A stretch of 54,630 bases of DNA from Alkalibacter mobilis. GTDB taxonomy: Bacteria > Bacillota > Clostridia > Eubacteriales > Alkalibacteraceae. Under the pieces are notes generated by a model. That model did not search any database and had not been told where the DNA came from. It saw only the letters and a list, made by a program, of their open reading frames with translations. The first letter of the stretch is position 1, and each line of letters opens with the position of its first letter. Shown here piece by piece: positions 18,406-25,910 of the stretch. The stretch spans positions 1 through 54,630 of the forward strand of contig NZ_JADNRK010000014.1 in the NCBI RefSeq assembly GCF_015594845.1. The letters run 5' to 3'. Both the position numbers and the translations under genes were made by a program.

Positions 18406-18759
18406 ATGAAGTATAATGTAAAAATTACAGGATATGGAGATATGGCCCTAGATTTTCTAACAGAAAATATGTTGATTATTTTTAACGAGAATGCACCTAA
18501 CGAATTGAAAGAAATTTCTGTTTTACACGAAATATCTGAACTCGCATCAGAGGTTGAAGTAGGTGACCTGGTTGAAATTGGAGGCAAGGAATACTTTGTT
18601 ACATCTGTAGGAGACGAGGCAAATCATACTTTAAAGACCATGGGACATTGTTCTTTAAGATTTGACGGAGCAGAAGAACCCCAGTTGCCAGGATCCATCC
18701 ACCTTAAGGGAGATGGAGTTCCTACAATAGAAATTGGAAAATATATCACAATAATATAA
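18406..18759 (+). CDS. srlB: PTS glucitol/sorbitol transporter, EIIA component
   Basis: This is the soluble EIIA-Gut subunit, 117 residues, which takes phosphate from HPr and hands it to SrlE. The phosphorylated histidine is most likely H41 in EISVLHE, the position of the active histidine in SrlB of enteric bacteria. The rest (GDLVEIGGKEYFVTSVGDEA, PGSIHLKG) is typical. The start is ATG 18406, six bases after a perfect AAGGAGG (18394-18400). A 235-bp gap containing a hairpin separates it from srlE, and the dehydrogenase gene follows 14 bp later. Confidence 0.92.
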   Translation: MKYNVKITGYGDMALDFLTENMLIIFNENAPNELKEISVLHEISELASEVEVGDLVEIGGKEYFVTSVGDEANHTLKTMGHCSLRFDGAEEPQLPGSIHLKGDGVPTIEIGKYITII

Positions 18760-18773
18760 AGGAGGAGATTTTA

Positions 18774-20069
18774 ATGTTAAATCTCAATAGAAAATTAAGA
18801 GCCCTTGAAGAGCAAGGCAAACCAATTAAACTTGGTTTGATCGGAGCTGGCCAAATGGGTAAGGGTATGGTAAGCCAGGTAATGAAAATGAAGGGTATGA
18901 TCCCTGCAATCGTAGTTGACATCAATGTTGACAATGCAATTGAGTCTTATACATTGGCTGGAGTGGCAAAGGATCAAATCGTAGTGACTGATTTGTTGAG
19001 CGAAGCCAATGCTGCCATGGAGCAAGGGAAGTATGTTGCATCTGCTAATGCAGATATACCGGCTGCCGCAAACTTGACGGATGTAGTTGTTGATGCTACT
19101 GGAGTACCGGATGTTGGAGCAAAGATAGCTATTGACTCTATTATGAACAAAAAGCACGTTGTAATGTTGAACGTTGAGACTGACGTAGTAATCGGAGCTT
19201 ATCTGAAAAAATTGGCTGATAACGCAGGTGTAATCTATACCGGTTCAGCAGGAGACGAGCCAGGTTCAGTTATGGAGTTATACGATTTTGCTGACGGAAT
19301 GGGCATGGACATCGTAGCTGTAGGTAAAGGAAAGAATAACCCTATTGTTGCAGGATGCAACCCTGAAACTGTATACGAGCAAGCAATGAGAGAGGGCGTA
19401 AGTCCAAAAATGCTTACCGCGTTCAAAGATGGAACAAAGACCATGGTTGAAATGACAGCAATGGCAAACGCAACAGGTTATTTGCCAGATGTTAGAGGAG
19501 GCCACGCAGTAACTGCAGGAGTAAAAGATTTGCCGGGAATTTTCCAATTAAAGGAAAATGGTGGAATTCTTAACAATACAAAAATCGTTGACTATGTTAA
19601 TGGTGTAGCACCTGGAGTATTTGTAATAGTAACAACTGATCTTCCACAGATCCACCATGAAATGCAATACCTAAGTATGGGACCGGGACCGAACTATGTA
19701 CTCTTCAGACCATATCACTTAACAAGTTTGGAAACTCCATTATCGGCTGCAAGAGCAGTGATATACAACGAACCTACCATAGTTCCATTGCCAGGAAAGC
19801 CGGTTGCAGAAACTATCACAGTTGCAAAGAAAGACTTAAATGCAGGCGACATGCTTGATGGTATCGGCGGTTATACTGTGTATGGTACATTTGAAACTTA
19901 CGAAAATGCAAAAGCTGAGAAAGCAGTTCCTTTGGGACTTATAACAAAGAACACAAAATTGATTAAGCCTAAGAAAACAGGTGAAGTTATCACGTACGAT
20001 GATATCGAACTTGACAAGTCAACTTTGATATTCAAGCTTAGAGAACTTCAAGAAATGTTGATAGGCTAA
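18774..20069 (+). CDS. NAD(P)-dependent dehydrogenase with C-terminal SAF domain
   Basis: This 431-residue protein has an N-terminal Rossmann domain with GLIGAGQMGKGM (21-32), related to homoserine dehydrogenase and GFO-type oxidoreductases. It has a middle catalytic region, with GSAGDEPGS near 160 and GPGPNYVLFRPYHL near 303-316, and a C-terminal SAF-like domain (about 345-415). Relatives are often mislabelled as flagellar FlgA proteins because of the SAF part. Its tight position after the PTS EIIA gene, with an AAGGAGGAG site, suggests that it oxidises the phosphorylated polyol or a later intermediate. The substrate is unknown. A terminator follows. Confidence 0.8.
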   Translation: MLNLNRKLRALEEQGKPIKLGLIGAGQMGKGMVSQVMKMKGMIPAIVVDINVDNAIESYTLAGVAKDQIVVTDLLSEANAAMEQGKYVASANADIPAAANLTDVVVDATGVPDVGAKIAIDSIMNKKHVVMLNVETDVVIGAYLKKLADNAGVIYTGSAGDEPGSVMELYDFADGMGMDIVAVGKGKNNPIVAGCNPETVYEQAMREGVSPKMLTAFKDGTKTMVEMTAMANATGYLPDVRGGHAVTAGVKDLPGIFQLKENGGILNNTKIVDYVNGVAPGVFVIVTTDLPQIHHEMQYLSMGPGPNYVLFRPYHLTSLETPLSAARAVIYNEPTIVPLPGKPVAETITVAKKDLNAGDMLDGIGGYTVYGTFETYENAKAEKAVPLGLITKNTKLIKPKKTGEVITYDDIELDKSTLIFKLRELQEMLIG

Positions 20070-20105
20070 TAAAACTGAATAAATTGCCAGTGTAAAAAAG
20101 TGTAG

Positions 20106-20152
20106 GCCGTAAACAGACAAATCCCTTTGGGATTGTTTGTTGCGGCTTTTTT
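20106..20152 (+). terminator. Strong terminator of the PTS operon
   Basis: A long imperfect stem from GCCGTAAACAGACAAATCCC (20106-20125) to GGATTGTTTGTTGCGGC (20130-20146) is closed by a short TTTG-type loop and followed by six T residues. Confidence 0.9.
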
Positions 20153-20153
20153 A

Positions 20154-20182
20154 TTTAACATCATTGATCAATGAGATATAAT
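20154..20182 (+). promoter_or_regulatory. Promoter of the HAD phosphatase and G1P dehydrogenase pair
   Basis: TATAAT (20177-20182) with a weak TTTAAC (20154-20159) 17 bp upstream, just after the PTS operon terminator. It supports translation starting at TTG 20228 rather than further upstream. Confidence 0.5.
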
Positions 20183-20227
20183 GAATCATACCAAGATAAA
20201 ATTAAATCAAATAATGGAGGTATTATT

Positions 20228-21013
20228 TTGGATCTTAAAAATGTAGAGTGTTATTTATTGGATATGGATGGAACGATTTATCTGGGCAACGAACTTATAG
20301 AAGGTGCAAAAGATTTTTTAGATGAGATAAAGAGCAAAGGCAAACGATATATTTTTCTCACAAATAACTCTTCTAAAGACAAGGACGCTTACGTTGACAA
20401 ACTTACGAATTTGAACATCAAGGCAACTAGTGACGAGGTATTTTCATCGGGAGATGCCACCATATATTACCTGAAAAAGAATACCGATTATAAAAACATT
20501 TTTTTGCTGGGAACACCTGCACTGGGAAATGCCTTTAGAAAAGCAGGATTCAATGTTTTTACACAGAGGAATGAAGCTGTTGAGTGTGTTGTTTTGGGTT
20601 TTGACACAACATTAACTTATGAAAAGCTTTGGGCGGCATGTGATTATGTTAGAAAATTGCCGTATATAGCAACTCATCCAGACTTTAATTGTCCTTTGGA
20701 AGGAGGCAAATTTATGCCTGACATAGGTGCTATGATAGCTTTTATCAAGGCATCTACGGAAAAGGAACCGATTGTTATTGGAAAACCCAAAGAACATATG
20801 CTGGACGCCATATTGGAAATTTATGATTTGAACAAGGAACAAGTGGCGATGGTTGGGGATAGATTATATACTGATATAAAAATGGGATATGACCTTGGTA
20901 TCAAATCGGTGTTGGTTCTATCCGGTGAAAGTACAATGAATGATTATGAAGCGTCAGATGTCAAAGCAGATTTTATTTTTGATTCCGTTAAAGAAATGAT
21001 AGAAAAAATTTAA
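20228..21013 (+). CDS. HAD-IIA sugar phosphatase, AraL/NagD-like
   Basis: This is a haloacid dehalogenase family phosphatase of subclass IIA, 261 residues. HAD motif 1 is DMDGT (12-16) with the nucleophile D12 and acid D14, motif 2 is in LTNNSS near 45, and motif 4 is GDRLYTDIKMG near 210. The cap between motifs 2 and 3 is the large C2 type. Such enzymes (AraL, NagD, PgmB-like) remove phosphate from small phosphosugars, often to relieve their toxicity. I choose TTG 20228 because GGAGGT (20216-20221) lies six bases before it. It is paired with the glycerol-1-phosphate dehydrogenase gene 12 bp downstream, as AraL is with AraM in Bacillus. Confidence 0.87.
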   Translation: MDLKNVECYLLDMDGTIYLGNELIEGAKDFLDEIKSKGKRYIFLTNNSSKDKDAYVDKLTNLNIKATSDEVFSSGDATIYYLKKNTDYKNIFLLGTPALGNAFRKAGFNVFTQRNEAVECVVLGFDTTLTYEKLWAACDYVRKLPYIATHPDFNCPLEGGKFMPDIGAMIAFIKASTEKEPIVIGKPKEHMLDAILEIYDLNKEQVAMVGDRLYTDIKMGYDLGIKSVLVLSGESTMNDYEASDVKADFIFDSVKEMIEKI

Positions 21014-21025
21014 GGAGATGAAATT

Positions 21026-22213
21026 ATGAAAGATTATAAAAAATTACTTGATAATGATGTAAAATGTGATTGCGGCAGAGTTCATTTTGTACCAATAAAA
21101 GATGTGGATTTTACTTTCAAGGCATCAAACGTTACAGATATTGTAAAAAAATATATTAGTGGTTCTGAATTGTTGGTAGTAATTGACTATCACACTGATG
21201 AACAGATAAACAATGAAATTTTAAAAGAGCTTGAAGGTAAAGGCTTTAATTTGACAGTAGTACGATTTACCGACAAAAAACTGGTGCCTGATGAAAGAGC
21301 AGTAGGAGCAATATTGATGCACAGTGTGAGAGGTACTGATGGTATTTTAGCGGTAGGATCAGGTACCATCAACGATTTGGCAAGATTTGTAGGAAGCAGG
21401 ATGGAAATTCCTGTAATAAGTATTGCGACGGCTCCTTCGATGGACGGATATGCAGCAGCAGGATCATCATTAGTTGTAAAAGGTGCAAAAAAGACTTTAA
21501 AGGCAGTTCCAGTAACAGCTATTTATGGTGATGTGGATGTAATAGCAAATGCACCATTCGAAATGATACAGGCAGGTTATGGAGATATAATCGGTAAAAA
21601 GACATCACTTGCAGATTGGGCTTTGTCAAGGGTGGTGACAGGTGAATATTGGTGTGACGATATCGTGAAATTAGTGGAAGATTCTACCGATATCTGCATA
21701 GAAAATTCTAAAAAAATAGCTGAGAGAGATATTGAGTCTATAAAGCATCTCATCGAAGCCTTGGTTTTATCAGGAATTGCCATGTCCATGGCAGATGATA
21801 CAAGACCTGCATCAGGCAGTGAACATTTAATTTCACATTACATGGTGATGAAAAATATTGAGAAGGGTGAAATGATTCCTTCACATGGCATAACCGTTGC
21901 TTTTGGAACATTGGTCGTAAGCATGCTTTATGAGTTCTTGAAAGAAAACGAAATCTTCAAAACTCAAGATGACAGTCGGTCTGTAATTGAAGCAGTGGAT
22001 AAGTATGTTCCAACAGTCGAGCAGACAAAAGAATGGTTGGAAATTATCGGGCTTCCCGTTTCACCGGAAGGTTACGGAGTGGATGAGGCTTACCTGGAGG
22101 AAATGATTTTGAAAGCAGGTTTCATCAGAGATAGATTCACAATTTTTAGATACCTTGATAAATTGGGAATCTTGAATGATGCTGCAAAGTATGTCTTGGC
22201 AAAAATGTTTTAA
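21026..22213 (+). CDS. sn-Glycerol-1-phosphate dehydrogenase family protein, AraM-like
   Basis: This is a 395-residue member of the iron/zinc-dependent glycerol-1-phosphate dehydrogenase family (AraM/EgsA). The family enzyme reduces dihydroxyacetone phosphate to sn-glycerol-1-phosphate with NAD(P)H. The nucleotide-binding GSGTINDLARF is at 111-121, and TAPSMDGYAA at 135-144. The three metal ligands are conserved: D187 in GYGDIIGK, H267 in SGSEHLISH and H287 in PSHG. An N-terminal CDCGRVH motif is typical of this bacterial branch. Next to a polyol PTS it may instead act on another polyol phosphate. It is transcribed with the HAD phosphatase and ends at a strong terminator. Confidence 0.85.
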   Translation: MKDYKKLLDNDVKCDCGRVHFVPIKDVDFTFKASNVTDIVKKYISGSELLVVIDYHTDEQINNEILKELEGKGFNLTVVRFTDKKLVPDERAVGAILMHSVRGTDGILAVGSGTINDLARFVGSRMEIPVISIATAPSMDGYAAAGSSLVVKGAKKTLKAVPVTAIYGDVDVIANAPFEMIQAGYGDIIGKKTSLADWALSRVVTGEYWCDDIVKLVEDSTDICIENSKKIAERDIESIKHLIEALVLSGIAMSMADDTRPASGSEHLISHYMVMKNIEKGEMIPSHGITVAFGTLVVSMLYEFLKENEIFKTQDDSRSVIEAVDKYVPTVEQTKEWLEIIGLPVSPEGYGVDEAYLEEMILKAGFIRDRFTIFRYLDKLGILNDAAKYVLAKMF

Positions 22214-22216
22214 ACG

Positions 22217-22241
22217 ACGGAGCGAAAGCTCCGTTTTTTTT
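22217..22241 (+). terminator. Terminator after the AraM-like gene
   Basis: ACGGAGC (22217-22223) pairs with GCTCCGT (22228-22234) around a GAAA tetraloop, followed by seven or more T residues. Confidence 0.92.
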
Positions 22242-22247
22242 AAATTA

Positions 22248-22450
22248 AAAGAGAGACTCGAATCGACTTTGTCGACATGGAGTCTCTCTTTGTTTAAAGC
22301 AGCTTGCTGCTTGATTTCGAAGACTATGTTGCCATAGTCTTAACTGGGGATTTGCTCTTATAGAAAAAGGGGTATTAATTCTATAAGATAGGGGTTATAT
22401 ATGTGATGGCTTAATTATATGCCAGAGCCAGGGGTAATTCAATAGAATGT
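22248..22450. other. Gene-free stretch with a series of hairpins, candidate structured RNA
   Basis: No credible gene lies between 22214 and 22618. The first half holds consecutive inverted repeats. AAAGAGAGACTC (22248-22259) pairs with GAGTCTCTCTTT (22280-22291), with GTCGAC inside. AAGCAGC (22297-22303) pairs with GCTGCTT (22306-22312), AGACTATG (22321-22328) with CATAGTCT (22333-22340), and TCTTATAGAA (22356-22365) with TTCTATAAGA (22379-22388). They follow a terminator and precede the asp23 promoter. It could be a small RNA or a decayed mobile element; I recognise no known RNA family. Confidence 0.4.
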
Positions 22451-22551
22451 ACACAAAAAAACACTTGTAAAGGATATCATATTGTTGTTTGTTCGTACAG
22501 GCTTAAAGCTTGTAATTACAAGGCTTGAAAGATAATAAACCCAATTATAGT

Positions 22552-22580
22552 TTGTGTTTTTTTCCATTTAAAACTATAAT
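22552..22580 (+). promoter_or_regulatory. Promoter of the asp23-nusB operon
   Basis: TTGTGT (22552-22557) and TATAAT (22575-22580) with a 17-bp spacer, about 38 bp before the asp23 ATG. Confidence 0.65.
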
Positions 22581-22618
22581 ATAAAGAGAAGTAAAATAGC
22601 ATTATGGAGGGATAACCT

Positions 22619-22981
22619 ATGGAAGATAGATTTGAATCAAAAGGCAACGTCGTTCTTAGTGAAGATGTGATTTCTTCAATAGCTGCTTTGTCCGTTGTCG
22701 AAGTTGAAGGCGTGGCAAATCTGCATCAAGGATTTACAGGCGGCATTGCTGAAAAATTTGGGAAAAAGACTAATGGGAAAAACATCAGGGTGGTCCAAAA
22801 AGATAATGAGTTGATCATTGACTTGTCAGTTGATGTGAATTTCGGAGTTCAAATACAAAAGGTAGCTGAAAAAATTCAGAAAAAAGTTAAAACCACCGTT
22901 GAAGCCATGACTGGCTCAAGAGTGATTCAGGTAAATGTAAATGTCGAAGGAGTTCGAATGATTCAAAATAAGACTGAATGA
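22619..22981 (+). CDS. Asp23/Gls24 family envelope protein
   Basis: This is a 120-residue Asp23 (Gls24) domain protein. It starts with the usual GNVVLSEDVISSIAALSVVEVEGVA stretch and ends with a VQVNVNVEGV-type strand. Members of this family sit at the membrane or near the cell envelope; in Staphylococcus, Asp23 is tied to cell wall stress. In Clostridia a copy normally precedes nusB, as here. The ATG follows a GGAGGG site. In spore formers the spoIIIA operon usually lies immediately upstream; it is not there in this window. Confidence 0.9.
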   Translation: MEDRFESKGNVVLSEDVISSIAALSVVEVEGVANLHQGFTGGIAEKFGKKTNGKNIRVVQKDNELIIDLSVDVNFGVQIQKVAEKIQKKVKTTVEAMTGSRVIQVNVNVEGVRMIQNKTE

Positions 22982-22989
22982 TTTTAAGC

Positions 22990-23020
22990 GCCCCTGTAAT
23001 TTATACTTATGGGGGCATTA
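22990..23020 (+). terminator. Weak terminator-like hairpin after asp23
   Basis: GCCCCT (22990-22995) pairs with GGGGGC (23011-23016), followed by an AT-rich but not T-only stretch. It may attenuate transcription into nusB. Confidence 0.4.
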
Positions 23021-23071
23021 TTGTGTTTGTGGAGTTTTTAAATTGCATCACCAGAAAATGGAGGAAAAAAT

Positions 23072-23506
23072 ATGAGCAGAAAATTTGCCCGTGAAATCGT
23101 GCTGAAAACAGTTTTTCAGATGAATTTCGCAACTGAAATCGAAGAGAGCGATCTCGAAGAAAGCATGATAGAAAAACTTATATACGACAATACCGAAATG
23201 AACGAAGAAGAAATATTTCATGAACTAAGCGAAGAAGATGTAAGATATATCAAGGATATAATAATAGGAGTTAAGCAAAAGAAGGAAATTCTGGATGAGC
23301 AAATCAACAAACACCTTGTGAATTGGAAAATCGATAGGCTCAACATGCTCGATGCCGCCATGTTGAGAATTGCCTCATATGAGATTCTTTTTCTGAAAAA
23401 AACGCCTAAAGCCGTAATTATAAATGAAGCTCTGAATCTTATTTCCAGATTTGGAGACTCTGATTCTACAAAATACATAAATGCCGTATTGGACAAGTTG
23501 AATTGA
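23072..23506 (+). CDS. nusB: Transcription antitermination factor NusB
   Basis: NusB binds boxA RNA with NusE (ribosomal protein S10) and prevents early termination in rRNA operons. The 144-residue protein is all-helical and contains the conserved C-terminal segment with RLNMLDAAMLRIASYEIL (near 90-107) and FGDSDSTKYINAVLDKL at the end. The start has ATGGAGG (23058-23064) eight bases before it. It opens the nusB-xseA-xseB-ispA housekeeping run, standard in Firmicutes. Confidence 0.95.
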   Translation: MSRKFAREIVLKTVFQMNFATEIEESDLEESMIEKLIYDNTEMNEEEIFHELSEEDVRYIKDIIIGVKQKKEILDEQINKHLVNWKIDRLNMLDAAMLRIASYEILFLKKTPKAVIINEALNLISRFGDSDSTKYINAVLDKLN

Positions 23507-23507
23507 A

Positions 23508-24485
23508 ATGAGCACCAGAACTTTTTTAGGTATCGACACCAGCAACTACACCACCAGTATGGCTTTAGTAGACGAAGTCGGCAACAGGATTTTTGATATC
23601 AGAATCCCTCTTAAGGTAAGAGAGGGCGGTAGAGGTTTGAGACAGCAGGAAGCGGTCTTTCAACATATAAAAAATCTGAACGAAATTTCTGAGAAAATCG
23701 AAAATCAGTCAAGAAACATAGCGGTTGTAACAGCTTCGTCCAGACCACGAATGCTCGATGGATCATACATGCCGGTATTCGAAGTATCCAAGAGCGTCGG
23801 AAAATTGTTGTCATCGCTTATGGGTGCTGAATTTATTGATACTTCCCATCAAAGAGGTCACATTAGAGCTGCGATAGAAAATAATTTAGATGTACCAACT
23901 GAATTTCTGGCAATTCATTTAAGTGGGGGAACTTTGGAAATAATGAAGGTTTGCTATATGGACGGATTCTTAAACGAAGAATTGTTGACAGGAACTTCTG
24001 ATATCAGTGCAGGCCAATTGATCGATCGGATAGGCGTAAAACTGGGATTTTCCTTTCCTGCAGGGAGAGAAATGGAACGGTATTTGTCAGAATATACTAT
24101 TGCAGATAAAGTTCAAAACTACAGCTATAAGGCGTATTTCAAAGACTCTAAACTCAATCTTTCCGGATTGGAAAATCATCTTTTGCGCAAGATAGATGAA
24201 GGGGCTGCAAAAGAGTCTATCATTTACGAAACATTTCGAAATATTGCAGAATTGATTTATGACTTGTCAAAATTTTACTCACAGTCAACGGGAATCAAAG
24301 ATGTGATACTTACCGGAGGAGTTGCAGCCAATAGCATGATCAAAAATTACCTTAAACAAAAATCTTCAGCAGTCAGCTTGGAATTTTTGTTTTGTCGATC
24401 CCAAGATTGTACGGATAATGCCTATGGCGTCGCTTTAATAGGCATGGACCAGTACAAAGAAAGCGGAAGGAAGAACAAAATATGA
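23508..24485 (+). CDS. TsaD/Kae1-like paralogue (peptidase M22 family)
   Basis: This 325-residue ASKHA-fold protein is related to TsaD, the enzyme that makes t6A in tRNA, but it is a separate group found between nusB and xseA in Clostridia. GIDTSNYTTSMAL (8-20) is the phosphate-binding loop, HQRGH (HxxxH metal site of the family) is near 119, HLSGGT near 137, and LTGGVAANSMI near 267. It keeps the metal-binding histidines but differs from TsaD in the surrounding sequence (HQRGH against the usual HHxAH-type motif). Its function is not established. It starts one base after nusB and overlaps xseA by 4 bp. Confidence 0.8.
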   Translation: MSTRTFLGIDTSNYTTSMALVDEVGNRIFDIRIPLKVREGGRGLRQQEAVFQHIKNLNEISEKIENQSRNIAVVTASSRPRMLDGSYMPVFEVSKSVGKLLSSLMGAEFIDTSHQRGHIRAAIENNLDVPTEFLAIHLSGGTLEIMKVCYMDGFLNEELLTGTSDISAGQLIDRIGVKLGFSFPAGREMERYLSEYTIADKVQNYSYKAYFKDSKLNLSGLENHLLRKIDEGAAKESIIYETFRNIAELIYDLSKFYSQSTGIKDVILTGGVAANSMIKNYLKQKSSAVSLEFLFCRSQDCTDNAYGVALIGMDQYKESGRKNKI

Positions 24486-25702
24486 AGCAAAAGACTATAA
24501 GTGTGGGTAAACTTACGAAATATATAAAGAGCATATTTGACAACGATGTGATATTGAGAAACGTTTTAGTTGAGGGTGAAATTTCTAATTTCAAGCTACA
24601 CTCATCAGGACATGCTTATTTTAGCTTGAAAGACAATGAAGGCAGAATCAATTGCGTTATGTTCAAAAACGTTGCTGATACGGTCGGTGAACTCAAAGAC
24701 GGAGATAACGTCATACTTCAGGGGAATGTATCTGTTTATGAAAAAAACGGCCAATATCAGTTGTATGTTAAAAGGTGCCAAATACAAGGCGTGGGAGATT
24801 TATATGCTCAATTTGAGAAATTGAAGGAAGAATTGTCGGATCTGGGATGGTTCGATGAAAAAAATAAAAAATCTCTGCCTAAGATGCCGGTTATGATAGG
24901 GATCGTAACATCGCCTACAGGAGCGGCAATCAGAGACTTGATCTCAGTAATAACAAGAAGGTTTAAAAATATTCAGATTCAAATTTATCCTGCTTCAGTG
25001 CAGGGTGACAAGGCACCCGGTGAAATAAGCAAAGGTATACAAGTGTTCAATACCATGGCAGAAGTCGATTTAATAATAATCGGCAGGGGTGGAGGCTCCA
25101 TTGAAGAACTTTGGGCTTTTAACGAACGGATTGTAGCCGGTGCGATACATGATTCAAAAATTCCGGTAATCAGTGCAGTGGGGCATGAAACCGACTTTAC
25201 GATCAGTGACTTTGTAGCGGATCTAAGAGCGCCCACTCCTTCAGCGGCAGGGGAGATCGCTGTGCCGTCTCTTGACGAAATTATGAATAGATTAAGTTAT
25301 TTTGAAGATAAATTGACAAAAAATATCGATAATAAATTAAACGTTTGCTCACAAAAAATCAAAAACTTAAAAAGCGCATATTTTTTCGCAAACCCAGAAA
25401 TGTTCTTCATTCAGCATGCTCAAACATTGGATGTCTTAAGAAACACCATTGTCAACCAGATGAGATCGAACCTTCAATATAAACTTTCAAAAATAACAGA
25501 AAAGAAGTCCAGGTTGGAGGGGTTGGATCCATCAAATGTGCTGAAAAGAGGTTTTGCTGCAATCAGGAATGAAGAAGGCATGTATATAACTGATTTGAAT
25601 GAAATAGAAATAAATGCTCAGGTTGACATAGTTTTCGTAGACGGCGTTGCAAAATCCAAGATTATCGGGAAGGAAGCAAATTATGAAAAAAAACACATTT
25701 GA
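24482..25702 (+). CDS. xseA: Exodeoxyribonuclease VII large subunit
   Basis: This is the catalytic large subunit of exonuclease VII, which degrades single-stranded DNA from both ends, acting in repair and mutation avoidance. The protein is 406 residues. The N-terminal OB fold (about 5-100) begins with [14 protein letters not shown], and the catalytic domain carries [13 protein letters not shown] (near 140) and [14 protein letters not shown] (near 200). [28 protein letters not shown]-type sequence lies near 228-255. The helical C-terminal part binds several XseB subunits. It overlaps both neighbours. Confidence 0.96.
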   Translation: [406 protein letters not shown]

Positions 25703-25910
25703 AGACAATGTAAAAAGAGTTGAAGAAATCATAAAGCATATGGAATCCAACCAAATACCTTTAAATGAAAGCTTTAAGTATTTTGAAGAGGGAATAAAAT
25801 TGATAAAATCTTGTGAAACTGAGCTTGAGTCTACTCAAGGCAAGGTTCTTAAGCTGCTTGACAGGGATGGTGAAATTACAAAAGTTCCATTTGAAGGTGA
25901 AGAGTCATGA
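25683..25910 (+). CDS. xseB: Exodeoxyribonuclease VII small subunit
   Basis: This is the small subunit of exonuclease VII, 75 residues, forming a two-helix hairpin that binds along the XseA C-terminal helix. The family features FEDNVKRVEEIIKHME and a central PLNESFKYFEEGIKLIKSCE are present. The start is ATG 25683, behind GGAAGG (25670-25675), so the gene overlaps the end of xseA by 20 bp. Its last bases overlap ispA by 4 bp, which points to coupled translation. Confidence 0.93.
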   Translation: MKKNTFEDNVKRVEEIIKHMESNQIPLNESFKYFEEGIKLIKSCETELESTQGKVLKLLDRDGEITKVPFEGEES

